From Metridium senile (taxonomy: Eukaryota; Cnidaria; Anthozoa; Actiniaria; Metridiidae): 64,000 bases of DNA. The position numbers and the translations under genes were made by a program. The notes beneath the pieces were generated by a model. The model ran no database searches. It had not been told where the DNA came from and saw only the letters and a program-made list of their open reading frames with translations. This document shows, one piece after another, positions 23,062 to 34,649 of this stretch (within the stretch, counting starts at the first letter, position 1; each line of letters opens with the position of its first letter). The stretch covers positions 7,058,541-7,122,540 of the forward strand of contig OX459103.1 in NCBI GenBank assembly GCA_949775045.1, given 5' to 3'.

Positions 23062-23450
23062 TAACCCCCTTTTCGTGAGGATCGTGAAGATGGTGAGGAT
23101 CGTGAGGAAGACTTACCGGAGAGGGAGAGGGTTTCACGGAGAGGACTTACCGGAGAGGACTTAACGGAGAGGACTTACCGGAGAGGACTTACCGGAGAGG
23201 ACTTACCGGAGAGGACTTACCGGAGAGGACTTACCGGAGAGGACTTATCGTCAAATGAAAAAAATAAATAGAAAATTAAAATAATGAATACAAAATTAAA
23301 AAAAAGTTATAAAAAGGCTATAAAAAAGGCTATAAAATAGGCTATAAAATAGGCTATAAAACAGGCTATTAGAATATACTACTAGAATCTACTACTAGAA
23401 TCTACTACTAGCATCTACTACTCCTGGCCTAGCCTAGCCTAGCCTAGCCT
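23062..23450. repeat. Cluster of four different minisatellites
   Basis: In order: (cgtgaggat)-like units; about nine units of accggagaggactt (14 bp) at 23,115-23,247; about five units of aaaataggctat (23,310-23,370); about four units of ctactactagaat; then (ctagc)n near 23,432-23,450. Four arrays in under 400 bp. Confidence 0.85.
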
Positions 23451-23576
23451 TGTTTACTTTGTGTGTCAAGATTAGGAGAAATTTGTGTTTTGAAGGAATT
23501 TTATTGAAGACAAAACTATCTAATTAATATGCAATCTTAACACACAAAGTCATTACATTACAGTAGTCATCACACT

Positions 23577-23783
23577 CACACTTAGCCTCCTCCGTAGGCA
23601 TCTCCTTTTTTCTAAATTTGGGCTTCCTTTGTCACGATCATTTTGACCGTGAGGACACTGAGACCGAGAAAAAACAGAGCAGTCTCTCCCGTTTTTTTCC
23701 CCCTGCACCCCTCGCCCTTCCTGTTCATTTTTTGTATCTTCGTTCCCAGACTCCTACAGAGAGATGCCTGCGGAAGAGGCTTA
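23577..23783. mobile_element. MITE with GCCTCCTCCGTAGGCA termini
   Basis: cttagcctcctccgtaggca at the left is matched by tgcctgcggaagaggcttac at the right. About 205 bp. Short open frames inside are not coding. An orphan terminus lies at about 22,984. Confidence 0.7.
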
Positions 23784-23789
23784 CTCACT

Positions 23790-25226
23790 CAAACTCACTT
23801 AGTCATCACACTCAACAAAATAAATAAATCATGAACTCTGCTTACGTTATTTATACAGACGTTAATTCCTCTTGGAAATAAAGGGAGCATGTTAAAACAG
23901 GTTTTGTGATAAAAAGAGAGAGAAAGTAGGTAATAAAACAAGTACATTTATGAAATTGCGCGCATTTTTAAGGCAATAAAATTAAAATAATCATTGGTAG
24001 CTCTGTCGTCCACTTTCTTTTATTTTAAGTCTTAACTCTTTCTCGTCTGCCCCTTTAAAAATAGGACTTATCAGGACATGACTTCAAAATATTCTAGCTT
24101 TCTTGCTTTGCCGGAAAGTCATGGCTCTAATATGTATTTAATCTGAGATTCGAATTTGTAAAATATAAAGTGCTTTGTGTTAAGTTGAATATTAAAATAT
24201 GCGTTTTTGTGCCATAGAACAACCAAGGTAAACGTCATTTTTCATCTCTGATTTTAATGCAAATAATATCATTTAAAAAAAAAAAATTCGACAGCACAAA
24301 GCCCAGACCCCAATTCTTTATGGATTTTTTATAAGTGCCCAGTCACCGGCTCCAACCGGACAAGCATTACACCGATTGCCATCTTTACAAGGCGAAACTC
24401 AATAAAATTGCCTTGGTTGGTTCTGGTATCTACCACAAGACGACCAGGAAAGCGATTTTGCTCAAACGACGCCATTGTCAATGGACATAACGACTGGTGA
24501 TATTTTCTTTGTAAAATCGTCTTCCACCTTTGAATTCGTCCAAAAGAGCGTCTCCACCACCTAGACAAACTTAATGATGCATGACTAGGGGCTCTTGTAG
24601 TAGCAAATGACTGAAAAAAGCACTTATAAACTGGATTTTAGCTCAATTCAGGGTCAAAGTGTTGACTCGAAATTGAACGAGCTAAAATCCGCAAGGCGTT
24701 CCTGCAAATCTTGAGCCATAGTAGTTCGAAACAGCAACAGTTTCCCTGACAACGCCTTATTTAGAATTGAAATCGATTTTTGAATTTTTCGCATCAAAAA
24801 CTGTCAAAAATCCAAGAATAATCGCGGACGAGAAAGAGTTAAGAGTGTGTCCATGGTAGAACCAGGCAAAACCAGGCAGTGGGTGCTACATGGGGGTTCA
24901 CCGATTTTGCTCAAACTTGGTATAGTTGTAGGTCTTAGTAAGTTATTTATTATTCCAGAAACTCATTTTAATCTGTCACTTTGGTGGGAAGTTAGACCAC
25001 CCCCCTTAAAATACCCATTTTGCCTCCAAAATCAGCAAAAATATAGCTAATTTCTAATGAAACAGAAAACCTTTACTATTGATGACAGATGTAAAACTTG
25101 TTTCACTATAAAGTACAGATTTCAGTAAGTGTCACCAAGCAAGGAGGTAAATTTTTCTTTTAAGCCTCCACATGATAGATTGGCGTCTATTAATATTGTA
25201 ACGCTGTTCAAAAAATCGCTATTTAA
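23790..25226. other. Non-coding stretch
   Basis: Open frames at 24,329-24,568 (-) and 24,847-25,050 (+) lack recognisable domains. No element boundaries established. Confidence 0.45.
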
Positions 25227-25593
25227 TTTGACTGAAATTCAACATTTGCGCAAAGTTAATTACTACCAAAATTCTACAACACATCCCGGCTGAGTTTTAG
25301 TGCGGTATTTTAACTATAAAAACATCGAAAAACCAAACTTAAACGAATTAAAATCCTCCACATAATAGTTTGACGTCTGTTGATGTTTAAAAAAAAAAAA
25401 AATAGTCAGACTGGAAACAGATGATATGAAATACAAGTTTTGATTTGTCCATCATGTGAACAAAGTAATTACATTCGAAATGTACTTTGTCGTTTCTTTA
25501 TTTTTAAGTTTAAATTAAAAAAATCATTTATTAAAATAGTCCTTTTCAAAGTTCTTGTCGATCAACCTCAGCCTAGATAGAGCTAGTGTTATA

Positions 25594-25882
25594 CACTTAT
25601 TTCAAAAATCGTTGTCGCAGCCAAAGCTACAGTCCACACTCTAAATCCTGCAAAGGATGCCGGTTATATGGACATAATTTGTGATTTATTACGCGTTTTT
25701 TAAAGAAATATTTATATCTATATCTACCACAACAACAACTTGTTTGATCATATAACACAAATACGTACAAACAAAATAGGATATGAATAAGTCGACAAAA
25801 AGAGAAGAAATACCGACATCCTTTGCAGGCTTCAGAGTGTGGACTATGGCTTTGTTTGCGACAACGATTTTTGAAATAGGTG
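25594..25882. mobile_element. MITE with ~75-bp TIRs (copy A)
   Basis: Termini CACTTATTTCAAAAATCGTT / inverted AACGATTTTTGAAATAGGTG, TA on each side. The TIRs run inward through cacactctaaatcctgcaaa. Shared with copy B, so older than the duplication. Confidence 0.85.
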
Positions 25883-26520
25883 TATATTCATTACAACTTG
25901 ACTACAGCTCGTGTTAATTTAAGGAATGTGCACATTATCAAATAATTGAAATACTTAAAATACTTATGCCATTGTCCCTACTCAGATCACTCAGATTCTA
26001 AAGAGTATATTACACGCTAATGATCGAGGCCGAGGTTGATCGGTGAGAACTGTGAATTAATTAATAAGTTTATTACCATAATTATACCAAATTACAAATT
26101 ACAAGGAAACAAATTTAAAACAAATTTTGGTAATAGCTACTCAGAATAGAAAACTAATCGAGCTGAGTAGCTGCAAATATTAATTAAGAATTTAAAGGTC
26201 GTGATGAATAAATGGTAACAAATAGTACATAAAATTTAACATATAGAAAATGAAAAGGTAAGTACAAATGTATAATTTACAATTCAGTGTCAGAGCAATA
26301 GAAAAACTGTTTGAATACAAATTAATCATAATTATAAATGAAAGTAATAAGTGTATAATATGGATATAATTTGATTAATATAGAAATGGGAAATAATAAT
26401 AATAAATAATATGGGAAATAATTGAATCTATTTATATAATGTGCAATTCTATGTTAAGTAATAAATAAGCAATTGAGATATACAGTAGATATAATATTAC
26501 AAAGTCAGCAGTTAACTTAA

Positions 26521-29500
26521 TTAATATTTTTCTAGACAGGAAGTTTTCATTTTAGCTTTGAAAGATTTTAGAGGAAGTAATTTTATATTTTCATCAAGGT
26601 TGTTCCAAATGGTTGGACCAACATAGCTTAAATTAAATTTTCCATAATTTGTTCTAATGACAGGAGTTCTGAAACTTGATTTACTAGCTAGTCTTGTTCT
26701 ATAGTTATGTGATGAAGAAACACTCTGGAAATAGCCATCAAAGGCTTTAGGTAAAAGATTATTTTTAAATTGAAACATAAAGATGGCATTAGAAAGGAAA
26801 ATTATGTCTGTGAATTTTAAAAGTCCTAAATTTGCAAAAATTGGTTGGGTATGAGCATCCCACTTGGAGAATGTCATCACACGTACAACCTTTTTTTGTA
26901 AGGTAATTATAGGTTTAAGCGAATTTTCATAGGTATTACCCCATATTAGTATTCCATAAGTAATTAATGAGTAAAAGAAGCTGTAGTATAGTTGGAGCAT
27001 AACATCCTTTGACACAAAGTACCTTACTTTGGTGAGAATGCCTATGTTTTTAGAGATTTTTTTAGTGAGTTCATGAATGTGTTTTTTCCAGTTTAAATTA
27101 CAATCGAATATAATGCCCAGATATCTTACAAATGAATCGTTCCTTATATTTTGATTGAAGATTTTTAATTGCAGAATGAATGGGATTTTTTTTTGTGGAG
27201 GATGAAAAATAACGAAACTGGTTTTATCAATATTTAGAGACAGTTTATTAGTTGATAGCCAAATGCCAACTTGGTGAAGTTCTTGGTTAAGAAGAGCTTC
27301 TAGTTCAGAAAGATTTTTATTGTTCATGAATAAATTTGTGTCATCTGCAAACAGATGAAAATCGAATAGCTGGGAGCATTTGTAAAAGTCATTAACATAA
27401 ATTAAAAATAAAAGCGGGCCAAGGACCGAGCCTTGTGGGACGCCGCATGAGATATTCAAATAATTAGAGTTTACATTATCGATGCATACAAACTGTTTCC
27501 TATTAGAGAGATAAGATGTGAACCATTGGAGGGGTAAACCTCTGACCCCATAGTGAGAAAGTTTGTTCAATAAGATGCTGTGATCTACAGTGTCAAAGGC
27601 TTTTTGAAGGTCCAAAAAGATTCCACAGGAATAAAGTCCTTTATCAATAGAGGTTCTAATTTTTTCTGTTAGAAGTAATAGAGCATGGGCAGTAGAATGC
27701 TGCGCTCTAAACCCAAATTGTTTGTCATAGATAACTGACTGTTTTTCGAAAAAATTTGAAAGACGTTGATACACTAGTTTTTCTAGAATCTTATTAAAGA
27801 TGGAAAGAAGAGAAATTGGTCTATAATTGGAAACACAGAGAGGTGAATCCTTTTTAAATATTGGCATCACTTTAGCAACCTTCAGTTGACTGGGAACTGT
27901 GCCAGTAGCAAATGAGTGATTATAGATAATCTCAAGTGGTACTGAGATGACATCATGAAGACTTTTCAGAATAAACACAGGTAGACTGTATGGACCAGTT
28001 GCCTTATTATTGTTAAGAGTAAGGATGTATTTGCTTATCTCACTTGCTGAAGTGGGACTAAGAAAAAGACTACTCGATACAGCTTCACCTAGGTAATTTT
28101 TAAAGGATTCACCAGTAGATGTTATAGAAGAGGCCAACTGTTTACCAACAGTAGCAAAATATTCATTAAATTCATTTACGATTTCTTTTTGATCAGTTAT
28201 TGTTATATTTTGTTTAATAATTTTTGAGGGGAAGTGAGTTTTTTTCTTTTTCTTTAAAGAAACTAACTCCCGTATCCCATTCCATGTGGCTTTAGCATCA
28301 CCAGCACTTTTTTTAAAATATTCCTTATAATAGTCTTGCTTACTTTTCTTCAATAACGTGTTGAGCATATTTCGATAAGACTTGAATTTTTCAGAAGAAT
28401 TATTATTTCTGTTTCTTAAGTATTGTCGATAAAGTTTAGATTTCTTTTTTATGGAAGTTTGTAGACCTTTAGAGATCCATGGTTTCTTAAGAAATTTAGC
28501 TTCTTTTCTTGAAGCTTTTTTAAGTGGGATGTGTGTATTTATTATTTTTGAGGAAATGTCAAAAAACGATTTAAACATGTCATCAACATTATGGCATGTT
28601 TGAAAAGTCTCTATCCAATTTATTGACTTGAAATTGTCAATTAATAAGTCTTTGTCAAATTTAGTGAAATCTCTTCTATATATGGTTTCATTTTTCTCTG
28701 AAGAACAAAATTCATTGATTATTAGAAAATTTGGCAAGTGATCAGAGATATTGTAGATAATATTGCCACTAGTGCAATCATAATCGATTGAATTAAAAAA
28801 TATATTATCAATAAGTGTTGATGTATGGTCAGTAACTCTAGTGGGTTTAGTTATGTGTGGTTCAAAGAAATTTGAGTTTAGAGTATTAAGGAATTCTTCT
28901 GTATGATAATGGTTTTCATAATTTAATAAATTAAAATTGAAATCACCAAGAATTATGCAGAATTTCCCTTCTGAATTTATCTTTTCTAGGATAGGAGTTA
29001 GAAGTTCTAAAAAGGTTTCTGCGTTTGAATTTGGATGTCTATAAATTACTCCACAAATGAGATTTTTTTGCTTATCATTGCTAATTTCAATCCAAAGCAT
29101 CTCACATTCTGCAGTACATTTATTCATGTCATTTCTGACATGAAAGGTAAGCGAATTTTTGATATAAAAACCAACACCACCAGCTCTTTGTTCAGTGGGT
29201 TGAGATATAAAACTGAAATTTGGTAGATCAATATTAACAACATTGGTATTTTCAGTGTTAATCCAAGATTCAGAAATACCAATTATATCAAATGGATGAT
29301 CCAATTCAAAAAGCATCTGATGGAGATTATCAAAGTTTTTTTGAATATAACTCCTGACATTAGAGTGCAAAACAGAGAGAGAAGATTGTATATTATGGAT
29401 ACTTGTTCCAATTGAATCTTTAAATTCAGTTGGAGTGTAGTAGTCAAAGTTAACCCTTAAAGGTATATTAATTTCTGGATCAGCATTACTCAAGTTTGGT

Positions 29501-29577
29501 ATATTACTAAAATTGATTTCAGAGTTGAAGGCAAGTTCATTGAGAGAATCAAAAATATTAGAACTTACATTAGGCAT
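26521..29577 (-). CDS. LINE ORF2: endonuclease and reverse transcriptase
   Basis: A 1,018-residue polyprotein. It nicks target DNA and reverse-transcribes its own RNA at the nick. The N-terminal EEP (APE-type) endonuclease spans about residues 67-300: Asn73 in LHSNVRS, ISESW, the YRHPNSN stretch, LGDFN, and the terminal SDH. The reverse transcriptase spans about 560-810: NYRPISLL, GIFLDLQKAFDTVDH, CGVPQGSVLGPLLF and FADD at about 742-745. A C-terminal region with NYRTR and an aromatic-rich end follows. Domain order and RT motifs fit the CR1/L2 group. All catalytic motifs look intact. It lies 82 bases downstream of ORF1 in the same element. Confidence 0.92.
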   Translation of the reverse strand: MPNVSSNIFDSLNELAFNSEINFSNIPNLSNADPEINIPLRVNFDYYTPTEFKDSIGTSIHNIQSSLSVLHSNVRSYIQKNFDNLHQMLFELDHPFDIIGISESWINTENTNVVNIDLPNFSFISQPTEQRAGGVGFYIKNSLTFHVRNDMNKCTAECEMLWIEISNDKQKNLICGVIYRHPNSNAETFLELLTPILEKINSEGKFCIILGDFNFNLLNYENHYHTEEFLNTLNSNFFEPHITKPTRVTDHTSTLIDNIFFNSIDYDCTSGNIIYNISDHLPNFLIINEFCSSEKNETIYRRDFTKFDKDLLIDNFKSINWIETFQTCHNVDDMFKSFFDISSKIINTHIPLKKASRKEAKFLKKPWISKGLQTSIKKKSKLYRQYLRNRNNNSSEKFKSYRNMLNTLLKKSKQDYYKEYFKKSAGDAKATWNGIRELVSLKKKKKTHFPSKIIKQNITITDQKEIVNEFNEYFATVGKQLASSITSTGESFKNYLGEAVSSSLFLSPTSASEISKYILTLNNNKATGPYSLPVFILKSLHDVISVPLEIIYNHSFATGTVPSQLKVAKVMPIFKKDSPLCVSNYRPISLLSIFNKILEKLVYQRLSNFFEKQSVIYDKQFGFRAQHSTAHALLLLTEKIRTSIDKGLYSCGIFLDLQKAFDTVDHSILLNKLSHYGVRGLPLQWFTSYLSNRKQFVCIDNVNSNYLNISCGVPQGSVLGPLLFLIYVNDFYKCSQLFDFHLFADDTNLFMNNKNLSELEALLNQELHQVGIWLSTNKLSLNIDKTSFVIFHPPQKKIPFILQLKIFNQNIRNDSFVRYLGIIFDCNLNWKKHIHELTKKISKNIGILTKVRYFVSKDVMLQLYYSFFYSLITYGILIWGNTYENSLKPIITLQKKVVRVMTFSKWDAHTQPIFANLGLLKFTDIIFLSNAIFMFQFKNNLLPKAFDGYFQSVSSSHNYRTRLASKSSFRTPVIRTNYGKFNLSYVGPTIWNNLDENIKLLPLKSFKAKMKTSCLEKY

Positions 29578-29659
29578 TTAAAGTGACGAAAAATATATAT
29601 ATATAACATTATATATTTAGTCATATAATAGATAATTGATAAAACCTTCGTTCTGTCCT

Positions 29660-30418
29660 TTAGCTTTGAACAACTTGAGCATATGAGGCAGGATGGAAAG
29701 ACATGCCAGAAAGGCGAGCCAGATCTGATTCATAAGTAATTTTGTGTGATGGGCTGTGCTCATTCTTCCTCAAAAAGATGGTTCCATAGCTGGTCCATAT
29801 GAATTTAAATTTGTTCTCTTTTTTGAACTTCAGACATTTTTTGAAGAGATCTTTTTTCTTGAAGGTCAAACTCTCTTGAATGAAGATCTTCGAACTACCA
29901 AGACGACCCATTCCAATGTCATCGATAGTATGATCTTTCAATAAGCGTCGACTTGAATATAGCTGATCTCTAACATCTCTTCTGGTGAATTTCACAATGA
30001 TCGGTTTTATGTTGTCTTTTCTATCTTTGTTCTTTGTAGGCAGTCTATGACTTACTGAAATGTCATTCGGTTCAATTTTGACATTGATAAGTGATCCAAC
30101 TTTGGTAATTATGTCGTTCGTATCTTCTTTTTCCATCGTAGGAATGCCATGAATCTCGAGACATTCACGTCTGTTGTATTGTTCCTGTTCATCGCAGTTG
30201 AATTTCAAAGTCTCGAGCTCATTGTGGATCGTAGCAAGCTGACGTTTTAGTTTGCTGTTTTCTTCCTTGAGTGCCGAGTGTGAATCCTCGAGTTGACTTA
30301 AACTTGATTTTAGCTCATCGATTGAATCAACAATTGGTTTAAGTTTTTTATCTAGGACTTCATTCAATATTTCCCTAATACTAGTCTCACTGAGAGCCAT
30401 TTTTGGCAGAAAAAACAC
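29660..30418 (-). CDS. LINE ORF1: coiled-coil RNA-binding protein
   Basis: A 252-residue protein. Residues about 10-80 form a heptad-rich coiled coil (leucines and charged residues in LDKKLKPIVDSIDELKSSLS and onward). This is followed by NRRECLEIHGIP and VSHRLP motifs and a compact C-terminal domain, as in LINE ORF1 proteins of the transposase-22/L1-ORF1-like type (coiled coil plus RRM-like fold). The expected role is RNA binding and chaperoning in the retrotransposition particle. The start has several ATGs in the first ten codons (30,418 or 30,400), so the exact N-terminus is uncertain. Confidence 0.85.
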   Translation of the reverse strand: MFFLPKMALSETSIREILNEVLDKKLKPIVDSIDELKSSLSQLEDSHSALKEENSKLKRQLATIHNELETLKFNCDEQEQYNRRECLEIHGIPTMEKEDTNDIITKVGSLINVKIEPNDISVSHRLPTKNKDRKDNIKPIIVKFTRRDVRDQLYSSRRLLKDHTIDDIGMGRLGSSKIFIQESLTFKKKDLFKKCLKFKKENKFKFIWTSYGTIFLRKNEHSPSHKITYESDLARLSGMSFHPASYAQVVQS

Positions 30419-30475
30419 TTGATATTAACACAAAATAAGACAAAATAGTTGTAAATTCAGAGAGCGGGATTTTAC

Positions 30476-30488
30476 GTCGCCATCTTGG
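30476..30488 (-). promoter_or_regulatory. YY1-like motif at LINE 5' end
   Basis: The sense strand reads CCAAGATGGCGAC about 20-32 bases from the 5' end. The core AAGATGGCG matches the YY1 site used near the start of mammalian L1 to position transcription. Similarity only; function is inferred. Confidence 0.5.
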
Positions 30489-30513
30489 TTCACGACCGCT
30501 GACCGCATTGTAA

Positions 30514-31260
30514 TGGTCTTTTTGGGTCGAAAATAGTAAAATAAACTAAGAAACTAAGCTGCACAATAATCTCAAAACTGTCAGTTCATATTGATCTTCA
30601 AAACGGTGAAATGACAATATAACACATGTTTTAATTCCTATTTGCTATTTTTATACACCAATTTTATTATAATTGTTTTCAAGACAGATATAACTGAGTT
30701 AACTCTGTTTTGATCATTCCAACTATCACGTGTCCTATTAAATATTCATGATTCCTTCGACTTTATAGCCCTTTATAACCCTAAAAAATATAACTGGAAT
30801 TTAAATAAGCTGTAAGATACAGACACGTTGCTAGGACATCGAAATACGAGGGGGGGGGGGGGGGGGGGTCGTTTTCCTGCTAATCTCAGTGATTTCCCGA
30901 GTAATCAGTCACTAATTAAGTGTTTTATTATATACCCTATTCAAACGAAGAAACATTTTCTCTCCATTTTGAAAATTTCGATAGACTTTGACCTGATCAC
31001 GTGGATTAATTCCTCTCTCACGCTTTGATCACGTGGATTTATTACCAGCGCGGGGGTTGCGTGACGTGCTCTCGACCAATAAGAAAACGAGTTTGAATAG
31101 GATATATAATAATGCATTTTTATGAATGCAACTTGTCCTACAGAAAGGAAGAGGGTAGGTGACAGGGTCGGAGATTGTATAATTATTTAACACAATACGA
31201 AAAAATACTTTACAAAATGATTAAAAACAAATTCTAATTCTAGAAATACATTTTGCTGTC
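30514..31260. other. Non-coding flank shared with copy B
   Basis: Matches 51,995-53,280 apart from indels in B. Contains a run of about 18 G at 30,850-30,867, where B has only an interrupted G run. No gene seen. Confidence 0.6.
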
Positions 31261-31261
31261 A

Positions 31262-31401
31262 GGAGCCGGTTGTACGAAGGGTGGATAAAGTAATCCGCGG
31301 ATAAAAGCTATCCACTGCATAGGTTTTTTATAGCCGATTTTATCCGCTGGATAAGGATTTATCCGGTGGATAGCGCTATTCACCCTTCGTACAACCGGCC
31401 C
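31262..31401. mobile_element. MITE with GGCCGGTTGTACGAAGGGTG termini (copy A)
   Basis: Near-palindromic 140 bp: agccggttgtacgaagggtg at the left, cacccttcgtacaaccggcc at the right, interior of tatccgctggataa-like words. Also in copy B (53,287). Confidence 0.8.
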
Positions 31402-31833
31402 CCGGATCTATTAAAATTATGATGCTGATTGTGTTGTGCAATCAGAGAATTAGACAACAAGATGCATAATAATATTCAATTCTAAATTTTACTCTAATGA
31501 AGTGAGTGCCTGTTCTTTGATGTATAATGCAGGCTGGCTACACAGTTATGTATACAATTTTGTAACGGTTTTTCAGTAATCCTGCGTGGAAATATCGTCA
31601 ACGGTACCCTTAGGATAAATACTTGGAGTAATACACTAGTCTTGAAAGCCTTTTCAGTCAGGAAGGCGACTTTTAAGAATATTTCAAATGATGATGTGGT
31701 TAGTTTCGATGAGTGTTCCTCTAGGTATACTAACCTCGTCAACAACACATGGACGTAGCGCTACTGATACCTCTATACTGATTGGTCTACTTCCTTCGAC
31801 GCTGAGTTTCAACCTTTTTTTACTCAAGTATTT

Positions 31834-32472
31834 TTAAATGCTGATGAAGACATCATCGCCAATAAGAAAGAATGCAGCCCAGAACATTGGTTCCTTGTAC
31901 CTCTCTGTTTCTCTCATTTCTTTCATTGTTTGCTGAAGGCTCTTACTGGCACTCTCTCCTTTCTTTAGATGCGAATAAAATTTCAGCATAAAAACCTTAG
32001 TCGCGTCATCATCAATAGCCCACAATGAAGCCAGAACAGCACGGGCTCCTGCAGCAAGAAATGCTCGAGTCATTCCTACTATTCCCTCTGCCTTGATCTC
32101 ACCCCGACCACTGTGGCAGCAACTCAACACAACGAGTTGAGCTCGGACACCACTTTCTTGTGCTTCCTGCATTGTTAAGATGTAGTCATGCTCTTCTGGA
32201 ATGCTGTTAGCTGCTGACGGCTTAGATGGAGCAAGAAGAATTTGTCCATTTTCACTTCCATGTGCAGCAAAGTGGACAACGGACACACCAACCTGTAGTT
32301 TTTGGAGGACTGCTTCTTTTGTTGCTTGACTTCCTGTTAATGGCTCGACGTCAAGGAGTTTGGCGATCTCTTTAGCTTCCTTTTCTGCACCAGGTAAATT
32401 AACAAATGATTTTTCATTGCCTCTAAACTTGACTTTTCCAATTTCAGGATTTCCAACGATCAGCGCTCCTGA
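31834..32472 (-). CDS. TPR-CHAT gene copy A, exon 3 (C-terminal CHAT protease half)
   Basis: Final coding exon, 213 codons including the stop. It joins exon 2 in phase 0 after the acceptor ttattag at 32,473-32,479, giving K|SGALIVGNPEIGK. It holds the caspase-like half of the CHAT domain: LPGAEKEAKEIAKLL, then the catalytic His in VVHFAAHGS and the catalytic Cys in VVLSCCHSG, followed by GARAVLASLWAIDD and FWAAFFLIGDD. His and Cys are the dyad used by CHAT and other clan CD peptidases. The product is probably cytosolic, with no signal peptide or membrane segment. The exon is fully open in this copy. Paralogue: 53,842-54,492, which carries a stop. The acceptor is built from the end of the adjacent (TTA)n array. 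Confidence 0.9.
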   Translation of the reverse strand, partial: SGALIVGNPEIGKVKFRGNEKSFVNLPGAEKEAKEIAKLLDVEPLTGSQATKEAVLQKLQVGVSVVHFAAHGSENGQILLAPSKPSAANSIPEEHDYILTMQEAQESGVRAQLVVLSCCHSGRGEIKAEGIVGMTRAFLAAGARAVLASLWAIDDDATKVFMLKFYSHLKKGESASKSLQQTMKEMRETERYKEPMFWAAFFLIGDDVFISI

Positions 32473-33400
<928 letters not shown>

Positions 33401-33650
33401 TCAGTCTATACAAAACACATGCATCGCCATTATCTTCATGATAACACATGCTCACACTTATGCAACATACAAGAGAAAAACCCAAAGACGTTGGTTCGAG
33501 TCCTGCTAATGGCATGATTTTTTTCTTTTGCATCTTTCTATAACTCACACATTTAACGCAGCCCATTTTCTAACTTGTAACCACTACCTTTAAGGACCGA
33601 CCACGATTGATATGCAGCTAGTAATAATTGGTACTGTGAAAAGTGCTAAC

Positions 33651-34600
33651 CTTATAATGGCGATCATCTTTGGAGTCATACAGAAGTTTCAAAGTCGTCA
33701 AAGAAGGAGACAGACGAATGCGTTTCATTTCCGATAGTAATTTGCCTGTCTTTGGATCTCGAAGAGCAGCGAATGGGACCATGAACAAAGGCCCATCAGG
33801 GATTATAATAATTTCCTCCTGGGTGAGCTTGTGTTGTATTGGAGCAACTAATATTTCAAAAAGTAACTCCAATGGCTTTTCATCGTCGAAATCTTCTTCG
33901 TATGCACATCTAGCTTGGGCGGATACATTTTCGCCAATTTCATTTCCTTTTGTGGTTTCTCGTTCGGTAACTTGAGATGAGTCAGGTGCAGGCGGTTTAT
34001 CAAAATGTTCTTTTTCACACTCTAGTATTTCTAGCGATCTATCCTCACAGTCTACTCCTTCCCTAACCTGCATGTTTTCGTAGCTTTTTTTCACGAAATA
34101 CGTGATAAATTCTTGATCATATTCATCTTTGTCCTCAGCCGACGTTGGTTTAGTTCTTTTGATCTCACTGGGAACAACAAATGATGGAATTTGATGAGCT
34201 AGAACCCAAATCAGAACAATGGTCTCAGTACCATAGGGCACATCATAAAACAGAATGCATGAAGTTGGTACCATCATATCATTAACATCGGTAAGCTTTA
34301 GCGAACCACTTTTCGATGCAGTCTCTTGATTCATGCTGTATTTCAAGCTCAAAAGATCCTCCAAAGCACGGGCTCGTCCACGCTCGGATACAAGAAGAGC
34401 TTCTTCTGTCTGTCCAGTCTTAAGGCAGAGTCCGCTTAGCAACTTGTATGTATTGATGAATGTATCGAAAATAGAAATCTTGAATTGGTCTTTGTCCTTT
34501 AAGTCATCAAACAACAACTCAAAGCATTGTATACTCTTATAAAAGTGTTCTTTTGATTTCATAAGGCGATCAAGGGTGCCGTCATGCCCATAGTACACAC
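33651..34600 (-). CDS. TPR-CHAT gene copy A, exon 2 (linker and N-terminal CHAT half)
   Basis: The acceptor cttctag (34,601-34,607) is followed by GTGTGTACTATGGG. The donor AAG|GTTAGC ends the exon at 33,651. It joins exon 1 in phase 1 (HHNIG|VYYGHDG) and exon 3 in phase 0. The first part reads as helical repeat continuing the TPR superhelix (FYKSIQCFELLFDDLKD, ALLVSERGRARALEDLLSLKYS). An acidic, probably disordered stretch follows (DCEDRSLEILECEKEHFDKPPAPDSS). The exon then enters the CHAT fold with EEIIIIPDGPLFMVPFAALRDPKTGKLL and IRLSPSLTTLKLL, motifs standard for the N-terminal half of CHAT domains. No stop in frame. The intron on the exon-3 side is 1.18 kb; that on the exon-1 side is 7.08 kb and full of transposons. 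Confidence 0.88.
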
Positions 34601-34649
34601 CTAGAAGTATAAGAGTTAAATTGATTTTAATAAAAAAGAAAAAATACAT

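Larger units (their letters stand above)
26057..30508 (-). mobile_element. Apparently full-length CR1/L2-like LINE, about 4.45 kb
   Basis: Two intact ORFs with a short 5' UTR. Boundaries are set by copy B, where gagaactgtgaa joins atggtctttttggg directly (about 51,983-52,004). Flanks are tgtgaa (26,051-26,056) and tgtaa (30,509-30,513), consistent with a short imperfect TSD. The 3' end finishes in ttaattaa on the sense strand. No stop or frameshift was found in either ORF, so a young and possibly mobile copy is likely. Confidence 0.9.

Noticed and set aside
31834..32472. Recent bacterial transfer of the CHAT gene
   Set aside because: CHAT is widespread in bacteria, but this copy has spliceosomal introns, phase-matched exons and base use like its surroundings, so it is a resident animal gene.
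33670..33975. Plus-strand frames opposite the TPR-CHAT exons (also 54,868-55,116 and 55,453-55,740)
   Set aside because: Antisense shadows of the coding exons, with no domain similarity.
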